In this document: positions 27,176 to 36,866 of the stretch, piece after piece
How positions within the stretch are numbered: the stretch's first letter is position 1
Layout of the letters: every line of letters starts with the position of its first letter
DNA from: Gammaproteobacteria bacterium
GTDB lineage: Bacteria; Pseudomonadota; Gammaproteobacteria; Legionellales; Legionellaceae
Direction: 5' to 3'
Length of the DNA stretch: 63,007 bases
Assembly (NCBI GenBank): GCA_030428185.1
Contig: JAUICE010000005.1
Location: 1 to 63,007 of the forward strand
Position numbers and translations under genes: made by a program
Notes under the pieces: generated by a model
The model's database searches: none
What the model saw: the letters and a program-made list of their open reading frames with translations, nothing else
What the model was told of the DNA's origin: nothing

Positions 27176-30100
27176 CTAAATTGATTTTATATCTCGTGTA
27201 AACAAAATACCTAACGCAGTTCCTGAGTAAACATATACAGTAGGCTGGCGATTCATCAGCTGTCTCGCTTGTTGCCCCCACTGCTTACCTACATCTGCCA
27301 AACCTATCACCGCATTTTCTAGAACAGAACGCCCAACACCTTGTTGTATCGATATATCACTAGAGGCTGTTCCACCGATGGTCACTGTCGTTCCTGCTGA
27401 CTGAAAGGCATTACCAAATCCTTCAATAAAGGAACTCGCAAACAACGACCCATATCTTAACAAATAATGATTATCTGTTCTGCTAGAAAGGGCTGTTCTT
27501 GCTGTATTAGGATCAATCGCGACCGCTGTAATTGAGGTCGCTTGAGGAGCGCCCTGTACAGACATCATATTAAAATTAAGTATCAACTTCTGTCCTTCAG
27601 AAGGTAAAGTGAAAGCCCCAATTAACCTTGCCCCTTTAAAACGACCGGCAACTATAGTCGCTAAAATTGGTCCCGGCTCATCACTGTTAATAGATGTATC
27701 AAGTACTGCAAACATGATATCACCAGCTCTAATCACTGCAGGGCCAGTTGCACTACCTCTATCACCTTTAGCTTGGCCTGTTTGATCCTTTCTGCTAGAA
27801 GCACCATCCTTACCACCATCTTTATCTACGGGCTCTCCAATGTAGGTAAGAGATTGTGTTCCTGTTCTCCTCCAACCAGTAATTGCCTGTTGTGATGCGC
27901 CCATCATTTGTGAAGCAGCTTGCTCTATCTGCTGCTGAAATCTCTGTCCACTAAAATGCTTTTGCTGCTGCTCAAAGATTTTCTGCAACTTATTAGCATT
28001 TCTTTCTGCCTGCGACTTAACAGCAACATCACCCCCAGCAGCACTATCAATACCCTTTAACACATTGTCTTCTGGCAGCCCTTGAACTCTAGACTGCATT
28101 TCCTTTTTCCCAGCCGCAATCTCAGCTTTGCTAAAACCAGCATCTTTTAAGTCATCAGGTGAAAAACCTGCCGCAAGCAGTGACGCTGCACTACAGCCAT
28201 TTATTTTTCTGATTGCTTTTGCTGTTACTCCAGCCTCTCTTAGCTTTTTAAGTTTTTTAGGATCACAGCCAGCTGACTTAACCATATCCTCTGTTATACC
28301 TGAAGGTAGTGCTACTGACTCCTGGGAACTACAACCGTTTAATTTATTAATAACTTCCGTTTTAACCCCTTTTGATTTTAATTCCTTGAGCATATCGGGG
28401 TCACACCCCGCATCTTTTACCATTTCAGCAGTAATACCTGGTGGCAACGCTATACCGGTAGTGTTTTCATCCTTTTCCTTCCACAATCCTGCTTGTCGTA
28501 ATTGATCCGGAGTAAAGCCCGCGCTTAATAAGTCTTTAAGTGGAAATCCAGCTTTTGCTAGCTCACCAGGAGTAAACCCAGCGGCTTTTAAATCATCTAA
28601 AGTAAAACCTGCTTTTCGCATTTGTCTTGCTGTACAGCCAATAGTTTTACGAATGGATAAAGCAGACAAACCTGCATTTTTAGCGGCTTTGAGCGCCTCT
28701 GGAGTACAGCCTACTTGCCGTAAGCGAGCCAACTCATCCGCTGCGACGGCATCATCCGCTGCTTTTATTTGCTTAGGAGAAAAGCCAGCCTTTTGCAAGG
28801 CTGAGTCTGGGCACTTAGAAACTCTTTGTATAGCAATTGCACTCACATTCTCGTTTCTAAGCTCCCTCAGTTTCACTGGATCACAACCGGCTGACTTAAT
28901 TCGATTAACCGTTATGCCTTTTGGAAGTGCGATATTTGCTTCTTTAATTTCATCAGGCGTAAAACCTGCTTGTTTTAATTCGCTATCTGAAAAACCTGCT
29001 CTTTTCAAAGCACGAGCACTAAAACCTGCTTTCTTTAGCTCCGCTGCTGAGCAGTGATTAAAAAGATGTATGGCATTGGCCGTAACTCCTTTATTTCTAA
29101 GTTCATTCAACTTAGTAGGATCGCAGCCAGCTTTTTTCATATCTTCTTCTGTGACGCCTTTAGGGAGCATAGCCAATCTCTCCTGCCTCGCCACTGCCTG
29201 ACTAACTTCATCAGGAGTAAATCCAGCTTTATCCAACGCATCAGCAGTAAACCCAGCGCCTAACAGTTTGCCCGCAGAATATCCGGCCTGTCTCAGCGCT
29301 TTGGCACTGCAGCCATTTATTTTTACAATTGCTGCAGCTGTTACACCCTTTTCTTTGAGTTTACGGAGTGCTTCAGGATCACATCCCGCCTTTTTAACAT
29401 CTCTATAACTTACACCGTTTGGCAATTTAGCAAGGTGTGCTAATTTATTAAGCGCTGCCTGTATTTCATCAGGTGTAAAACCGGCTGATTTTAATGCATC
29501 TCTGCTGTAGCCGCCTTTCAGCAGATCCTCAGCACTATAACCTGCATCCTTTAACTGTTTCGCACTACAGTGATTTAGCTTTCTAATAGCATCAGCGCTA
29601 ACACCTTTAGCTTTTAACGCCTTTAATTTCTCCACATTACATCCAGCAGCTTCAACTTCAGCCTCGCTAACACCATTGGGTAAGCTTATTTTGCTGCCCA
29701 TTGCTCTATGAGCTGCTGCTATTTCCTTTGGCGTGAAACCTGCGAACTGAAGTTGTCGATCATCAAAACCTGCTTTAGCTAGCTGTTCCGCGCTGCAATT
29801 AGTATATTTTTTAATGGCTACCGCGCTCACTCCCGCTCGACGTAGAGTTCTTAGCCTCTCTTCGTTACAACCACCACGCTTGATATCTTCAGGTAAAATA
29901 CCTGCGGGTAACTTTGATAATGCAGCACGTATCGCATCATTAGAGTATCCGGCTTTAGCCAACTCTTGTGGTGTAAAGCCAGCATTTAACAAATCATGCG
30001 CGCTGTAACCTGCATCTTTCAAGCTTTTAGGAGAAAATCCTGCTCTCTTTAACTCTGCAGCAGTAAAACCTGCCTTCCTTAGTTGACTAGCGGTATAACC

Positions 30101-31015
30101 CGCTGCTTTGAGATCACTTGGGGAGCATCCACTTATATAGCGAATAGCTCTTGCACTGACTCCTCGTGCACGAAGTTTCTTTAGAGCACTCGGTTCACAA
30201 CCCGCTTTTTTGATTTCTGCTATAGAAACACCTTGCGGAAGTCCCAAAGCCTGTGCACGCTGCTTCTCAGTAAACCCTGCACCTTTTAACTCACCATCTG
30301 AAAAACCAGCATCTGCAAGCTCTTTAGCAGTGAACCCTGCATTCTTTAACGCGCATGCATCAAAGCCACACGCACGAAGTTGTTTTGCAGTATAGCCAAG
30401 ATTTTTAAGCTCCATGGCATTAAAGCCTGCTTTACGTAATCCTTTACAGGAGCAAACCTTGGATAACTCATCTATTTTAAATCCAGCTACTTTAAGTTCC
30501 TGGCAAGAACATGCTTTTTTGATATCCTCTAAAGCTGCACCTTGCTGCATGAGCTTATCAATAGTGGCTTTATTACACGCGTTTTTCTTAAGCTCTTCTT
30601 CCCATAAACTCCTTGCACCACCCGTGCCTCTTTCCCTAGCCAATGTTGAAAAGCCAACACTACCTTCTCCATCTTTGCTACCAACAACTTTTACACCTTC
30701 AGCAAACTTTTGTGACTTAATGATTGTTGGGATTGCACTCTGTCCACGTTTTAGAGCTGACTTCGCTTGTTCAACGTTTTGTTTCATCTGCAACTTAGAA
30801 TATTGCTGAGTAGGATTTAATCCACCAGGAATCGATTGAATTCCTTGCGGAGTATCACTCAAAGTAGTCACATCGCTTTGGGATGAAATGTTTTTTTGTA
30901 AGCGCAACACTCCAACTATAATCGCAATAATTAGCACAACACCTGTCGCAATAATGATTAATCTTGATCTGGTATTTGTGAATAAACTTTTTAGGTTTTT
31001 CTTCTTATCGCCCAT
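27176..31015 (-). CDS. dotG: Dot/Icm core protein IcmE (DotG), VirB10-like, with enlarged repeat region
   Basis: DotG spans the envelope and forms the central channel. The 1279-residue product has a short cytoplasmic N-terminus, one membrane segment at about 18-37, a long repeat region at about 150-970 and a C-terminal VirB10/TrbI domain (about 1085-1279: SLTYIGEPVDKDG to RDIKSI). It is some 230 residues longer than Legionella DotG (1048); the extra length is in the repeats. These are built from about 10-residue LxxAGF modules grouped into roughly 75-residue blocks. It sits between icmK (4 bases) and icmG. Confidence 0.96.
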   Translation of the reverse strand: MGDKKKNLKSLFTNTRSRLIIIATGVVLIIAIIVGVLRLQKNISSQSDVTTLSDTPQGIQSIPGGLNPTQQYSKLQMKQNVEQAKSALKRGQSAIPTIIKSQKFAEGVKVVGSKDGEGSVGFSTLARERGTGGARSLWEEELKKNACNKATIDKLMQQGAALEDIKKACSCQELKVAGFKIDELSKVCSCKGLRKAGFNAMELKNLGYTAKQLRACGFDACALKNAGFTAKELADAGFSDGELKGAGFTEKQRAQALGLPQGVSIAEIKKAGCEPSALKKLRARGVSARAIRYISGCSPSDLKAAGYTASQLRKAGFTAAELKRAGFSPKSLKDAGYSAHDLLNAGFTPQELAKAGYSNDAIRAALSKLPAGILPEDIKRGGCNEERLRTLRRAGVSAVAIKKYTNCSAEQLAKAGFDDRQLQFAGFTPKEIAAAHRAMGSKISLPNGVSEAEVEAAGCNVEKLKALKAKGVSADAIRKLNHCSAKQLKDAGYSAEDLLKGGYSRDALKSAGFTPDEIQAALNKLAHLAKLPNGVSYRDVKKAGCDPEALRKLKEKGVTAAAIVKINGCSAKALRQAGYSAGKLLGAGFTADALDKAGFTPDEVSQAVARQERLAMLPKGVTEEDMKKAGCDPTKLNELRNKGVTANAIHLFNHCSAAELKKAGFSARALKRAGFSDSELKQAGFTPDEIKEANIALPKGITVNRIKSAGCDPVKLRELRNENVSAIAIQRVSKCPDSALQKAGFSPKQIKAADDAVAADELARLRQVGCTPEALKAAKNAGLSALSIRKTIGCTARQMRKAGFTLDDLKAAGFTPGELAKAGFPLKDLLSAGFTPDQLRQAGLWKEKDENTTGIALPPGITAEMVKDAGCDPDMLKELKSKGVKTEVINKLNGCSSQESVALPSGITEDMVKSAGCDPKKLKKLREAGVTAKAIRKINGCSAASLLAAGFSPDDLKDAGFSKAEIAAGKKEMQSRVQGLPEDNVLKGIDSAAGGDVAVKSQAERNANKLQKIFEQQQKHFSGQRFQQQIEQAASQMMGASQQAITGWRRTGTQSLTYIGEPVDKDGGKDGASSRKDQTGQAKGDRGSATGPAVIRAGDIMFAVLDTSINSDEPGPILATIVAGRFKGARLIGAFTLPSEGQKLILNFNMMSVQGAPQATSITAVAIDPNTARTALSSRTDNHYLLRYGSLFASSFIEGFGNAFQSAGTTVTIGGTASSDISIQQGVGRSVLENAVIGLADVGKQWGQQARQLMNRQPTVYVYSGTALGILFTRDIKSI
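28100..30560 (-). repeat. Tandem repeat region inside dotG
   Basis: The coding repeats form about nine blocks. Eight begin with LPxG(V/I), then have AGC(D/E)P, a (K/R)GVxAxAI segment and a second Cys (C-S-A), followed by a variable number of LxxAGF/Y modules usually ending in FTPDEI. One further block lacks the LPxG opening (LRQVGCTPEAL). Each block has two cysteines about 24 residues apart. DNA copies have diverged at third positions, so the repeats are old rather than newly expanded. Confidence 0.85.
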
Positions 31016-31019
31016 CAGT

Positions 31020-32099
31020 TTACAACCCTTCTAATTTTAACTGTACCACCTTGCCATGCCAGGAAACCAATAACACAGGTGCTTTCATCATTTGATATGC
31101 GTGAGTTCCATCACCACTAGACATCATTCCTATCCAACCTGGAGATAGAATATTTAAACGAGTTCGGACATACATTTTATCGCCTAGTGTCCAAGCTTCA
31201 GCAGCCCCTCCTGAGACACGGAGTCTAGAACTATTTGCAGGTGGCACCCCTTCTAAAACTTTTAATAGCTCATTGGAGGCCATGTTTGGCAACCCCATGG
31301 TATTTGGAAGATTTTTTGCGTTTGGTCCAAATCCCTGAACCCTCATGTCAACGCGATAATCAACAGCCCTTTGTCCAGGAATCAGTGTCAGCATCACTGG
31401 TGTATTCAAGCCTTGAAGCCTAACAGCTAAGTTACCATAGTTATAAAGTTTTTTTGCTTGAATCAAGAGGGTGTTTCCAGACTTATCCCACTGAATGTTA
31501 AACGCTTCTGGGTCACCAATATCGTAGGCGATAATTGGCCAAGGTGCACCACTGGAGTCTAAAAACACTACTGATGAAATAAATCCTTGTGCCAGTCGAA
31601 TAACCGGCGGCGTTGCTCCAGGCGATAAATTAACCATCTGTGATGTTGCCGTTGGTCGTGGTGGTGTGCCCACTGAAGTAATTAAAGCCCGCTCATTCTT
31701 ATTAAAGTTTCGACGTAAATCAACGATTTGATTCGTATCTAACGGAAATAAGCGACTCTTGACACGTTCAAATGCTTTAAACCGAATCACATCCCCTTCC
31801 GTTTTTGAAGCTGTTGGCGCTGCTGACTTTTCGCTTGCTTTTGTCTTAGTTGTTCTCGAAGGTTTAGAATGTTTTTGAGCGACCGCTTTATTTGCTGTTT
31901 CTTTTTTATCCTTCGCTTGTTTTGCTAACTGCTCTAACTTGCTTTCTACACCACTGTTTTTAGCTTTCATATTTTTTTGCAATAGTTGTAACTGCTGTAA
32001 AGCTTGTGAGGCATCTTCAGCACTCACATCTGTCACATAAAAATTTGTTATGGTGATAATCACCAAAAATACTTTCAATATCTTTTTGCTATCCAACAT
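31020..32099 (-). CDS. dotH: Dot/Icm outer-membrane core protein IcmK (DotH)
   Basis: DotH is a VirB9-like outer-membrane core component. The 359-residue protein (Legionella about 361) has a signal peptide (KILKVFLVIITITNFYVTDVSA), a coiled-coil stretch at about 33-75, and a C-terminal beta-rich domain with GTPPRPTATSQMVNLSPG and PWPIIAYDIGDP, both conserved in IcmK. It lies 4 bases upstream of icmE in the canonical order. Confidence 0.95.
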   Translation of the reverse strand: MLDSKKILKVFLVIITITNFYVTDVSAEDASQALQQLQLLQKNMKAKNSGVESKLEQLAKQAKDKKETANKAVAQKHSKPSRTTKTKASEKSAAPTASKTEGDVIRFKAFERVKSRLFPLDTNQIVDLRRNFNKNERALITSVGTPPRPTATSQMVNLSPGATPPVIRLAQGFISSVVFLDSSGAPWPIIAYDIGDPEAFNIQWDKSGNTLLIQAKKLYNYGNLAVRLQGLNTPVMLTLIPGQRAVDYRVDMRVQGFGPNAKNLPNTMGLPNMASNELLKVLEGVPPANSSRLRVSGGAAEAWTLGDKMYVRTRLNILSPGWIGMMSSGDGTHAYQMMKAPVLLVSWHGKVVQLKLEGL

Positions 32100-32127
32100 T
32101 TTAATAGTGAAACCCTATGTTGTTTTA

Positions 32128-32772
32128 TTAAACATCATCAACTGGCTGTACAACCAACTGCTCAATACCAATTCCATCTGGAGCATTCAAAGTTGATACG
32201 CGCATAACGACAAGCAGCGCATTAACGCGCTGTTGTGTAAATTGTGTCGTACTTTGATATGTAACCATAAGTGGTACTTTAATCTGCCAAGCATAAATGC
32301 CTTTTACATGTCCTTCTTGCATAACCTCGGACTTGCCGACTTGTTGTGCAGTAACAATAAGCTTCTTCGCAAGAACAGCATCCAAGTTATTCGAATCTTT
32401 CAGTGCATCTAGAAATTGACGCCATCCATTGCCAGTAAAAAATCCAGATGCCGCTTGAAACTCTTCTCTATAGTTTGAAAAGTTATATGTAAATGCTGCT
32501 GTAGCTGCAAGAGACGCCCAACTCAGCACTGACTCACTTGATTGATTTGGTTCACTTAATGGAAAAATAGGGGTTATATGACCATCAAGTGTCGTTGCAA
32601 AATAATAAGGTTTTGGAGGCGAATCTATCAAGTATAGAAGTAAGCTGCCTAACATAAAGTTAATAAACACAGAAGCAATAAGCCCCATAATAAGCTTACG
32701 ATAATTTTCTCTATAAAAATTATTTCTGAGCTGTACGGAAACAAGAGGATCTATATTGGTCGCAGTACTCAT
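32128..32772 (-). CDS. dotI: Dot/Icm protein IcmL (DotI), operon copy 2
   Basis: DotI is an inner-membrane VirB8-like protein that forms a complex with DotJ. The 214-residue protein has one membrane segment at about 29-49, then a periplasmic VirB8-type fold with NFSNYREEFQAASGFFTGNGW, the family signature. It begins inside the end of icmM (4-base overlap). A second full-length DotI lies on the other side of icmM, at 33086; the two share the signature region but differ elsewhere. Confidence 0.93.
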   Translation of the reverse strand: MSTATNIDPLVSVQLRNNFYRENYRKLIMGLIASVFINFMLGSLLLYLIDSPPKPYYFATTLDGHITPIFPLSEPNQSSESVLSWASLAATAAFTYNFSNYREEFQAASGFFTGNGWRQFLDALKDSNNLDAVLAKKLIVTAQQVGKSEVMQEGHVKGIYAWQIKVPLMVTYQSTTQFTQQRVNALLVVMRVSTLNAPDGIGIEQLVVQPVDDV

Positions 32773-33053
32773 CTTTTTTTCCCATCCTTAGAAGCGTTTG
32801 GATCAGGACTTGGATCTAATAATGGTGTCGATGAATAGTTTGGCTGCGATAATGCCTTTAACAAAATAGGAGGTTTAACACCACTTGTTGAGTAATAATT
32901 AGGCTCGACTTTATTTAACATAATGTTATATATTGCGGCAATAAACAACAAGTTAATAAATAACGACATCAATAGCAGTAAAACAGTTCGACGAAGACCG
33001 TTTCTGTGAAAATATTTACCATTTTTTTCTGCCCTAATGGCCTGAATAGACAT
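32769..33053 (-). CDS. dotJ: Dot/Icm protein IcmM (DotJ)
   Basis: DotJ is a short DotI-like protein that keeps only the N-terminal membrane part and pairs with DotI. The product has 94 residues, the same length as in Legionella, with a single membrane segment at about 25-45 and a short Pro-rich periplasmic tail (LLDPSPDPNAS). It is flanked on both sides by icmL genes. Assignment rests on size, topology and position. Confidence 0.85.
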   Translation of the reverse strand: MSIQAIRAEKNGKYFHRNGLRRTVLLLLMSLFINLLFIAAIYNIMLNKVEPNYYSTSGVKPPILLKALSQPNYSSTPLLDPSPDPNASKDGKKR

Positions 33054-33085
33054 AACGTCCTACACCTTAATAATGGCTTAAAAAA

Positions 33086-33724
33086 TTAACCCGTCCCTTC
33101 GCCCGCTGCACCAACTATGAACTGTGAAATACCAATTCCTCGAACAGATTTAACCGTAGAAATTCTTGAAACAAGCAGTGTTACAACACTTCTAACCTGC
33201 TGGAATTCACTTGCACTTTGGTAGGTAATTAAAATCGGCATTTGGATCCGCCATGAATAGCGACCATCTAAAGGCCCTTTTTGCAATATAATCGGCGCCC
33301 TGGTTGCAACAGCTGATACAATTAACTTTTTCTGCCTTACTGTTTTCAGCATACCTGAGTCTTGAAGAGCGGTAATGAATTGATTCCAACCTTCTTCAGT
33401 AAAAAATCCAGAGGCTGCTTCAAGCTCTTGACGATAATTGACAAAGTTGTAGGTATACGAAGCAATGGCCGCCTGATTAGCCCACTGCAAAACCGCTGAA
33501 TCTGACTGGTTTGGTTCACGTAACGGTAACAGAGGCGTAATCCGACCATTAATACTGGTAGCAAAAAACTTTGGCGGTGGAGGATTTAATAATAAATAGC
33601 TTAAGGTTGTTACCAAAGCGAAGATAATTGCTATAGATAAAAGTAAAACAAAGAGAACCCGACTATAGCTATCTCGATAGAAGCTATTTCTCATCTCAAC
33701 TGTTTGTAGCTCTTCCTCTGCCAT
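33086..33724 (-). CDS. dotI: Dot/Icm protein IcmL (DotI), operon copy 1
   Basis: 212 residues, identical in length to Legionella DotI. It has one membrane segment at about 23-47 and the VirB8-like periplasmic domain with NFVNYRQELEAASGFFTEEGW, closely matching the copy at 32128. The N-terminal MAEEELQTVEMRNSFYRDSY is typical of IcmL. Coxiella is also known to carry two icmL genes. It lies between icmN and icmM. Confidence 0.94.
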   Translation of the reverse strand: MAEEELQTVEMRNSFYRDSYSRVLFVLLLSIAIIFALVTTLSYLLLNPPPPKFFATSINGRITPLLPLREPNQSDSAVLQWANQAAIASYTYNFVNYRQELEAASGFFTEEGWNQFITALQDSGMLKTVRQKKLIVSAVATRAPIILQKGPLDGRYSWRIQMPILITYQSASEFQQVRSVVTLLVSRISTVKSVRGIGISQFIVGAAGEGTG

Positions 33725-33767
33725 TGTTTACCTTGAAAAAAAATTACTCATTATCATCTTAAAAAGA

Positions 33768-34349
33768 TCACACAATGCGATTTCTAAACGCTATCTCTAT
33801 ATGAGAGCGGTAATCACCACGTCTTTTAAACCCATCACCCACATCGCAGGCTCTGTTCCCGACAATACTGTGTGACTGTGTGTATAACATACGAGCATCA
33901 ACTTCCTGACTCCATAAATAATTTGAAACCGCTCTCGCTCTCGCGAAAGATAAAGCTCCTGCCCTAGCAGCATTCTTTTCAGCAGTAAAGCCGCTAACCC
34001 TAACACCAACCGTCCTAAATTGCTTAAGATAGTTACCAACTAAATTAAGTGTCCCATAACCATCGTTCCGTAACCTAGGAGAGCGCGCAAAAAACAAATT
34101 GCTCGCCGGAACAATAAGCCTATAATCCTGACCAACAGAAATAATACTAATGCCTTCCTCTCTAAGCATCATTGCCAACTGATTAGTTCTATAATCAGTG
34201 ATGTTCTTTCTTTGTGTAATGCCTAATGAAATATCTGTTCGCATAGGTTGTTGTGTGCTCACATCTTGTCTTCTAGAGGCACATGATACAATAAGCATCA
34301 CTAATATGAGTACAAAACATAGTTTTTGCTTAACACTGTTCACGATCAC
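33768..34349 (-). CDS. dotK: Dot/Icm outer-membrane lipoprotein IcmN (DotK)
   Basis: A 193-residue lipoprotein: the N-terminal signal peptide ends in a lipobox LIVSC (Cys at about residue 23). The rest is an OmpA-like peptidoglycan-binding domain, with NLVGNYLKQFRTVGVRVSGFTAEKNA and RARAVSNYLWSQ in the expected order. DotK is a peripheral member of the outer-membrane core. The start of this sub-operon is preceded by a 160-base gap after the icmO stop. Confidence 0.88.
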   Translation of the reverse strand: MIVNSVKQKLCFVLILVMLIVSCASRRQDVSTQQPMRTDISLGITQRKNITDYRTNQLAMMLREEGISIISVGQDYRLIVPASNLFFARSPRLRNDGYGTLNLVGNYLKQFRTVGVRVSGFTAEKNAARAGALSFARARAVSNYLWSQEVDARMLYTQSHSIVGNRACDVGDGFKRRGDYRSHIEIAFRNRIV

Positions 34350-34510
34350 ATTCCCTACCTAAAGATATTTAATCTTATCACCGTACATTTAACAATATAA
34401 AAGAACTTTACACAATGAGAGATGACAACATATTTACTAGTCCATGACAAGTCTAGAAAAGACTTTTTAAAAACTGCTTACAAAACGTTCATTATTCTGA
34501 ATATATGATA

Positions 34511-36865
34511 CTATAAATCGTCAAGCAAACTGCTCTCACCTGATGAACCCTCTCTTGCTTTGACAATCAACTGACACAACTCATTGACTACAGAAGTTAA
34601 CTCTTCAGATGATATCTTATCAATACTATCTGGGGGATACTTTGTCGCTGTTTGCAAATCTTTAACAAGCTCTTGAGCAATATTATTAGCATACTGATCT
34701 TGTTTACCTGTGATTTTTTCAATAAAAGAGATTTTTGTTGTTAAAGAATTAATATTTAGAATAGGCGCTGAAAACGTTTCAACATCATCAACTAGCAACG
34801 GTGGAGCTGAATCAGGATGTTGTAACTTATAGAAGATATTGAGCTCACCTTCAACCATTTCTTGCTCAACCACTTCAACATTTTCAGGCTCACTAAAGTT
34901 ATGGAATGCAATAAGAGCCTCTACTCCCTTTTCAATGGGATCTTCAAGCTCACTTGCCTCTAAACTTTCTACAACTCTTTTTATCTCAGGCGTATCAACC
35001 TCTACACTCAGTGCTAAATTGCCGGAGTCAACAATTTTCTTAAACGCCACCATTTGTGTTTGTAACTTAATAATATAGTCATCAGGCGGCTCTTCAACCT
35101 TAAGCATCTGATTAATTTTAAGCTCTTTTGCTGGTTTCGGGTTTGCATAAAACATCTTTGCTCTGATAATTTTTGAGCGAAAAAAGATATGTGCCTCACC
35201 TTCTGTTTGCTCTTTTAAGTCAAGCAAATCAATCCGCGCCCGTTTTTCAAATGATGAGCTTTTAGTATCCATATAGGTATTGCTAATACTAGAGTCTTTT
35301 GTTTGAAACGAGTCAACTTTTGTTACATACGCCTCACCAGCTGTCTTTGTAAAAAAGTCTAATGTCTCAGTTGGGTCTTCAAGCTTCATACATATTTTAA
35401 TATTCGTATTCGCACCAATGGATGCGGCTTCTTCTTTAGAAGCCTTTTGAAACGCAGGTAAATCCTGTCCAGCGAAAATTGCCGAGAAACCTAATGAGCG
35501 GGCCTGAGCTGGCACCACTGCAAAACCTTGTACAGCATAATAACCATACTCATCCATAATACAAACATAAGGCGTTGGTGCATTTGTTGGTTTACGTTCA
35601 ATCACATCGCGATAGTCACCCTCAACACTTTCACCGAGGCCTGCAGCCATCATTGCTTTTAATGAAGCGATAATAACCTTACCTAAATTCGCCAATTCAT
35701 CAGGAGATTTTTCAAGCGCGGGAAGTAGCACAACTAAAATGCGTCGATTTAAAACAACATCTTCAAAATCAACTTCCGCTAAATTAACACGAATAATGTG
35801 TCCATAAGTATCTGCAAGTGACGAGAAAACTCGCACTAACTGCATAGTAATAAATCCATGCTGCTCTAATACTTGGGAAACTTGCTTACCCTTTTTATCT
35901 TTATTATAACCAGGCAGGTTGAGTAGATAGTTTTTTATAGGTTCCATCACCAGTGAAGGTACACCTTCTAAGCTCACTGCCTCTTGATCATCGCGAGGAA
36001 ACTGCTTGTCAATCACAATTGCTTCTAGTTTAGGTAAATGAAAATAGTTACGAATAGTATTCGCATCAAGAAGAATTGCTCCCTGATCACGCATATATAC
36101 TAGAATTTTCATTAAAGACTCAACGAAACTGATTGCACGCCCCTTCCACATATCACCATCAGAGGATTGCCCTGATGAGTCCATAAGACTAACCACTAGC
36201 TGAGTTAGCATACTAGAAGAGCCATTAGCAAACGGATTCATTGTATTGGATAGACGCTGCTCTTGTGGGCCAACAATATCTTTTGCCCCAGTCATAAAGT
36301 TTATTAATAAAAGATCATCCTCACGGCCCATACTACGGGTCATGGAGAATATTTTTGCAAATAACGAGTTGTCACCCTTACCATCTACGTAAATAAAACC
36401 ACTACCCTGAACTAGAGAATTATAAGCAATCGAGACCAGTGCTTCTGTTTTACCACTACCTGTAGAGCCAAAAATAAGTACGTGTGTTCGCATATCCTCA
36501 TTGGCAAACCAAAGCTCTTCATTAGAATTAATATCATTTCCAAAAAATGTAATACCCCTTGCCATGTTTGGTTTTTTGATGCCAGGCTTTAAATCATTAT
36601 AATCCTTAACTTTAGCTGTCTGTGGTAAGCGAAAGGGTAGTATTTGCTTTTGCAAAAATGCATAAAGAAAAACACCAAAGCCTAAAAATAAAACATAAAA
36701 AGCTGTCTCAGGATAATAAAAAGACAAGAAACTTAAACTACATAGCATGATTGCTACGTTTGATGGATCTTTAAAAAAGTCCGTAACCCGCTGACCTAGT
36801 GTGCGAGTATCACGTAATAATAACGATGGATCTAACTCTTGATCACCTCTAAGGCCTCGCTGCAT
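34511..36865 (-). CDS. dotL: Dot/Icm type IV coupling protein IcmO (DotL)
   Basis: DotL is the coupling ATPase that receives effectors at the machine. The 784-residue length equals the Legionella protein (783). It has a membrane hairpin at about 37-71, Walker A FGSTGSGKT at residues 132-140 and a Walker B region around YVCIMDEYGYYA near residue 430. The C-terminal 150 residues are acidic and helical, the region that in Legionella binds DotN, IcmS-IcmW and LvgA. Its start is 1 base after icmP, an obligate pair. Confidence 0.97.
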   Translation of the reverse strand: MQRGLRGDQELDPSLLLRDTRTLGQRVTDFFKDPSNVAIMLCSLSFLSFYYPETAFYVLFLGFGVFLYAFLQKQILPFRLPQTAKVKDYNDLKPGIKKPNMARGITFFGNDINSNEELWFANEDMRTHVLIFGSTGSGKTEALVSIAYNSLVQGSGFIYVDGKGDNSLFAKIFSMTRSMGREDDLLLINFMTGAKDIVGPQEQRLSNTMNPFANGSSSMLTQLVVSLMDSSGQSSDGDMWKGRAISFVESLMKILVYMRDQGAILLDANTIRNYFHLPKLEAIVIDKQFPRDDQEAVSLEGVPSLVMEPIKNYLLNLPGYNKDKKGKQVSQVLEQHGFITMQLVRVFSSLADTYGHIIRVNLAEVDFEDVVLNRRILVVLLPALEKSPDELANLGKVIIASLKAMMAAGLGESVEGDYRDVIERKPTNAPTPYVCIMDEYGYYAVQGFAVVPAQARSLGFSAIFAGQDLPAFQKASKEEAASIGANTNIKICMKLEDPTETLDFFTKTAGEAYVTKVDSFQTKDSSISNTYMDTKSSSFEKRARIDLLDLKEQTEGEAHIFFRSKIIRAKMFYANPKPAKELKINQMLKVEEPPDDYIIKLQTQMVAFKKIVDSGNLALSVEVDTPEIKRVVESLEASELEDPIEKGVEALIAFHNFSEPENVEVVEQEMVEGELNIFYKLQHPDSAPPLLVDDVETFSAPILNINSLTTKISFIEKITGKQDQYANNIAQELVKDLQTATKYPPDSIDKISSEELTSVVNELCQLIVKAREGSSGESSLLDDL

Positions 36866-36866
36866 C

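Noticed and set aside
28100-30560. A CRISPR-like array, from the regular spacing of similar words
   Set aside because: The periodicity is in the protein (AGF modules) and DNA copies differ at third positions; there are no identical direct repeats with unique spacers, and no cas genes.
28128-30809. Several plus-strand ORFs opposite dotG
   Set aside because: They mirror the repeat structure of dotG on the other strand and have no family features or ribosome sites.
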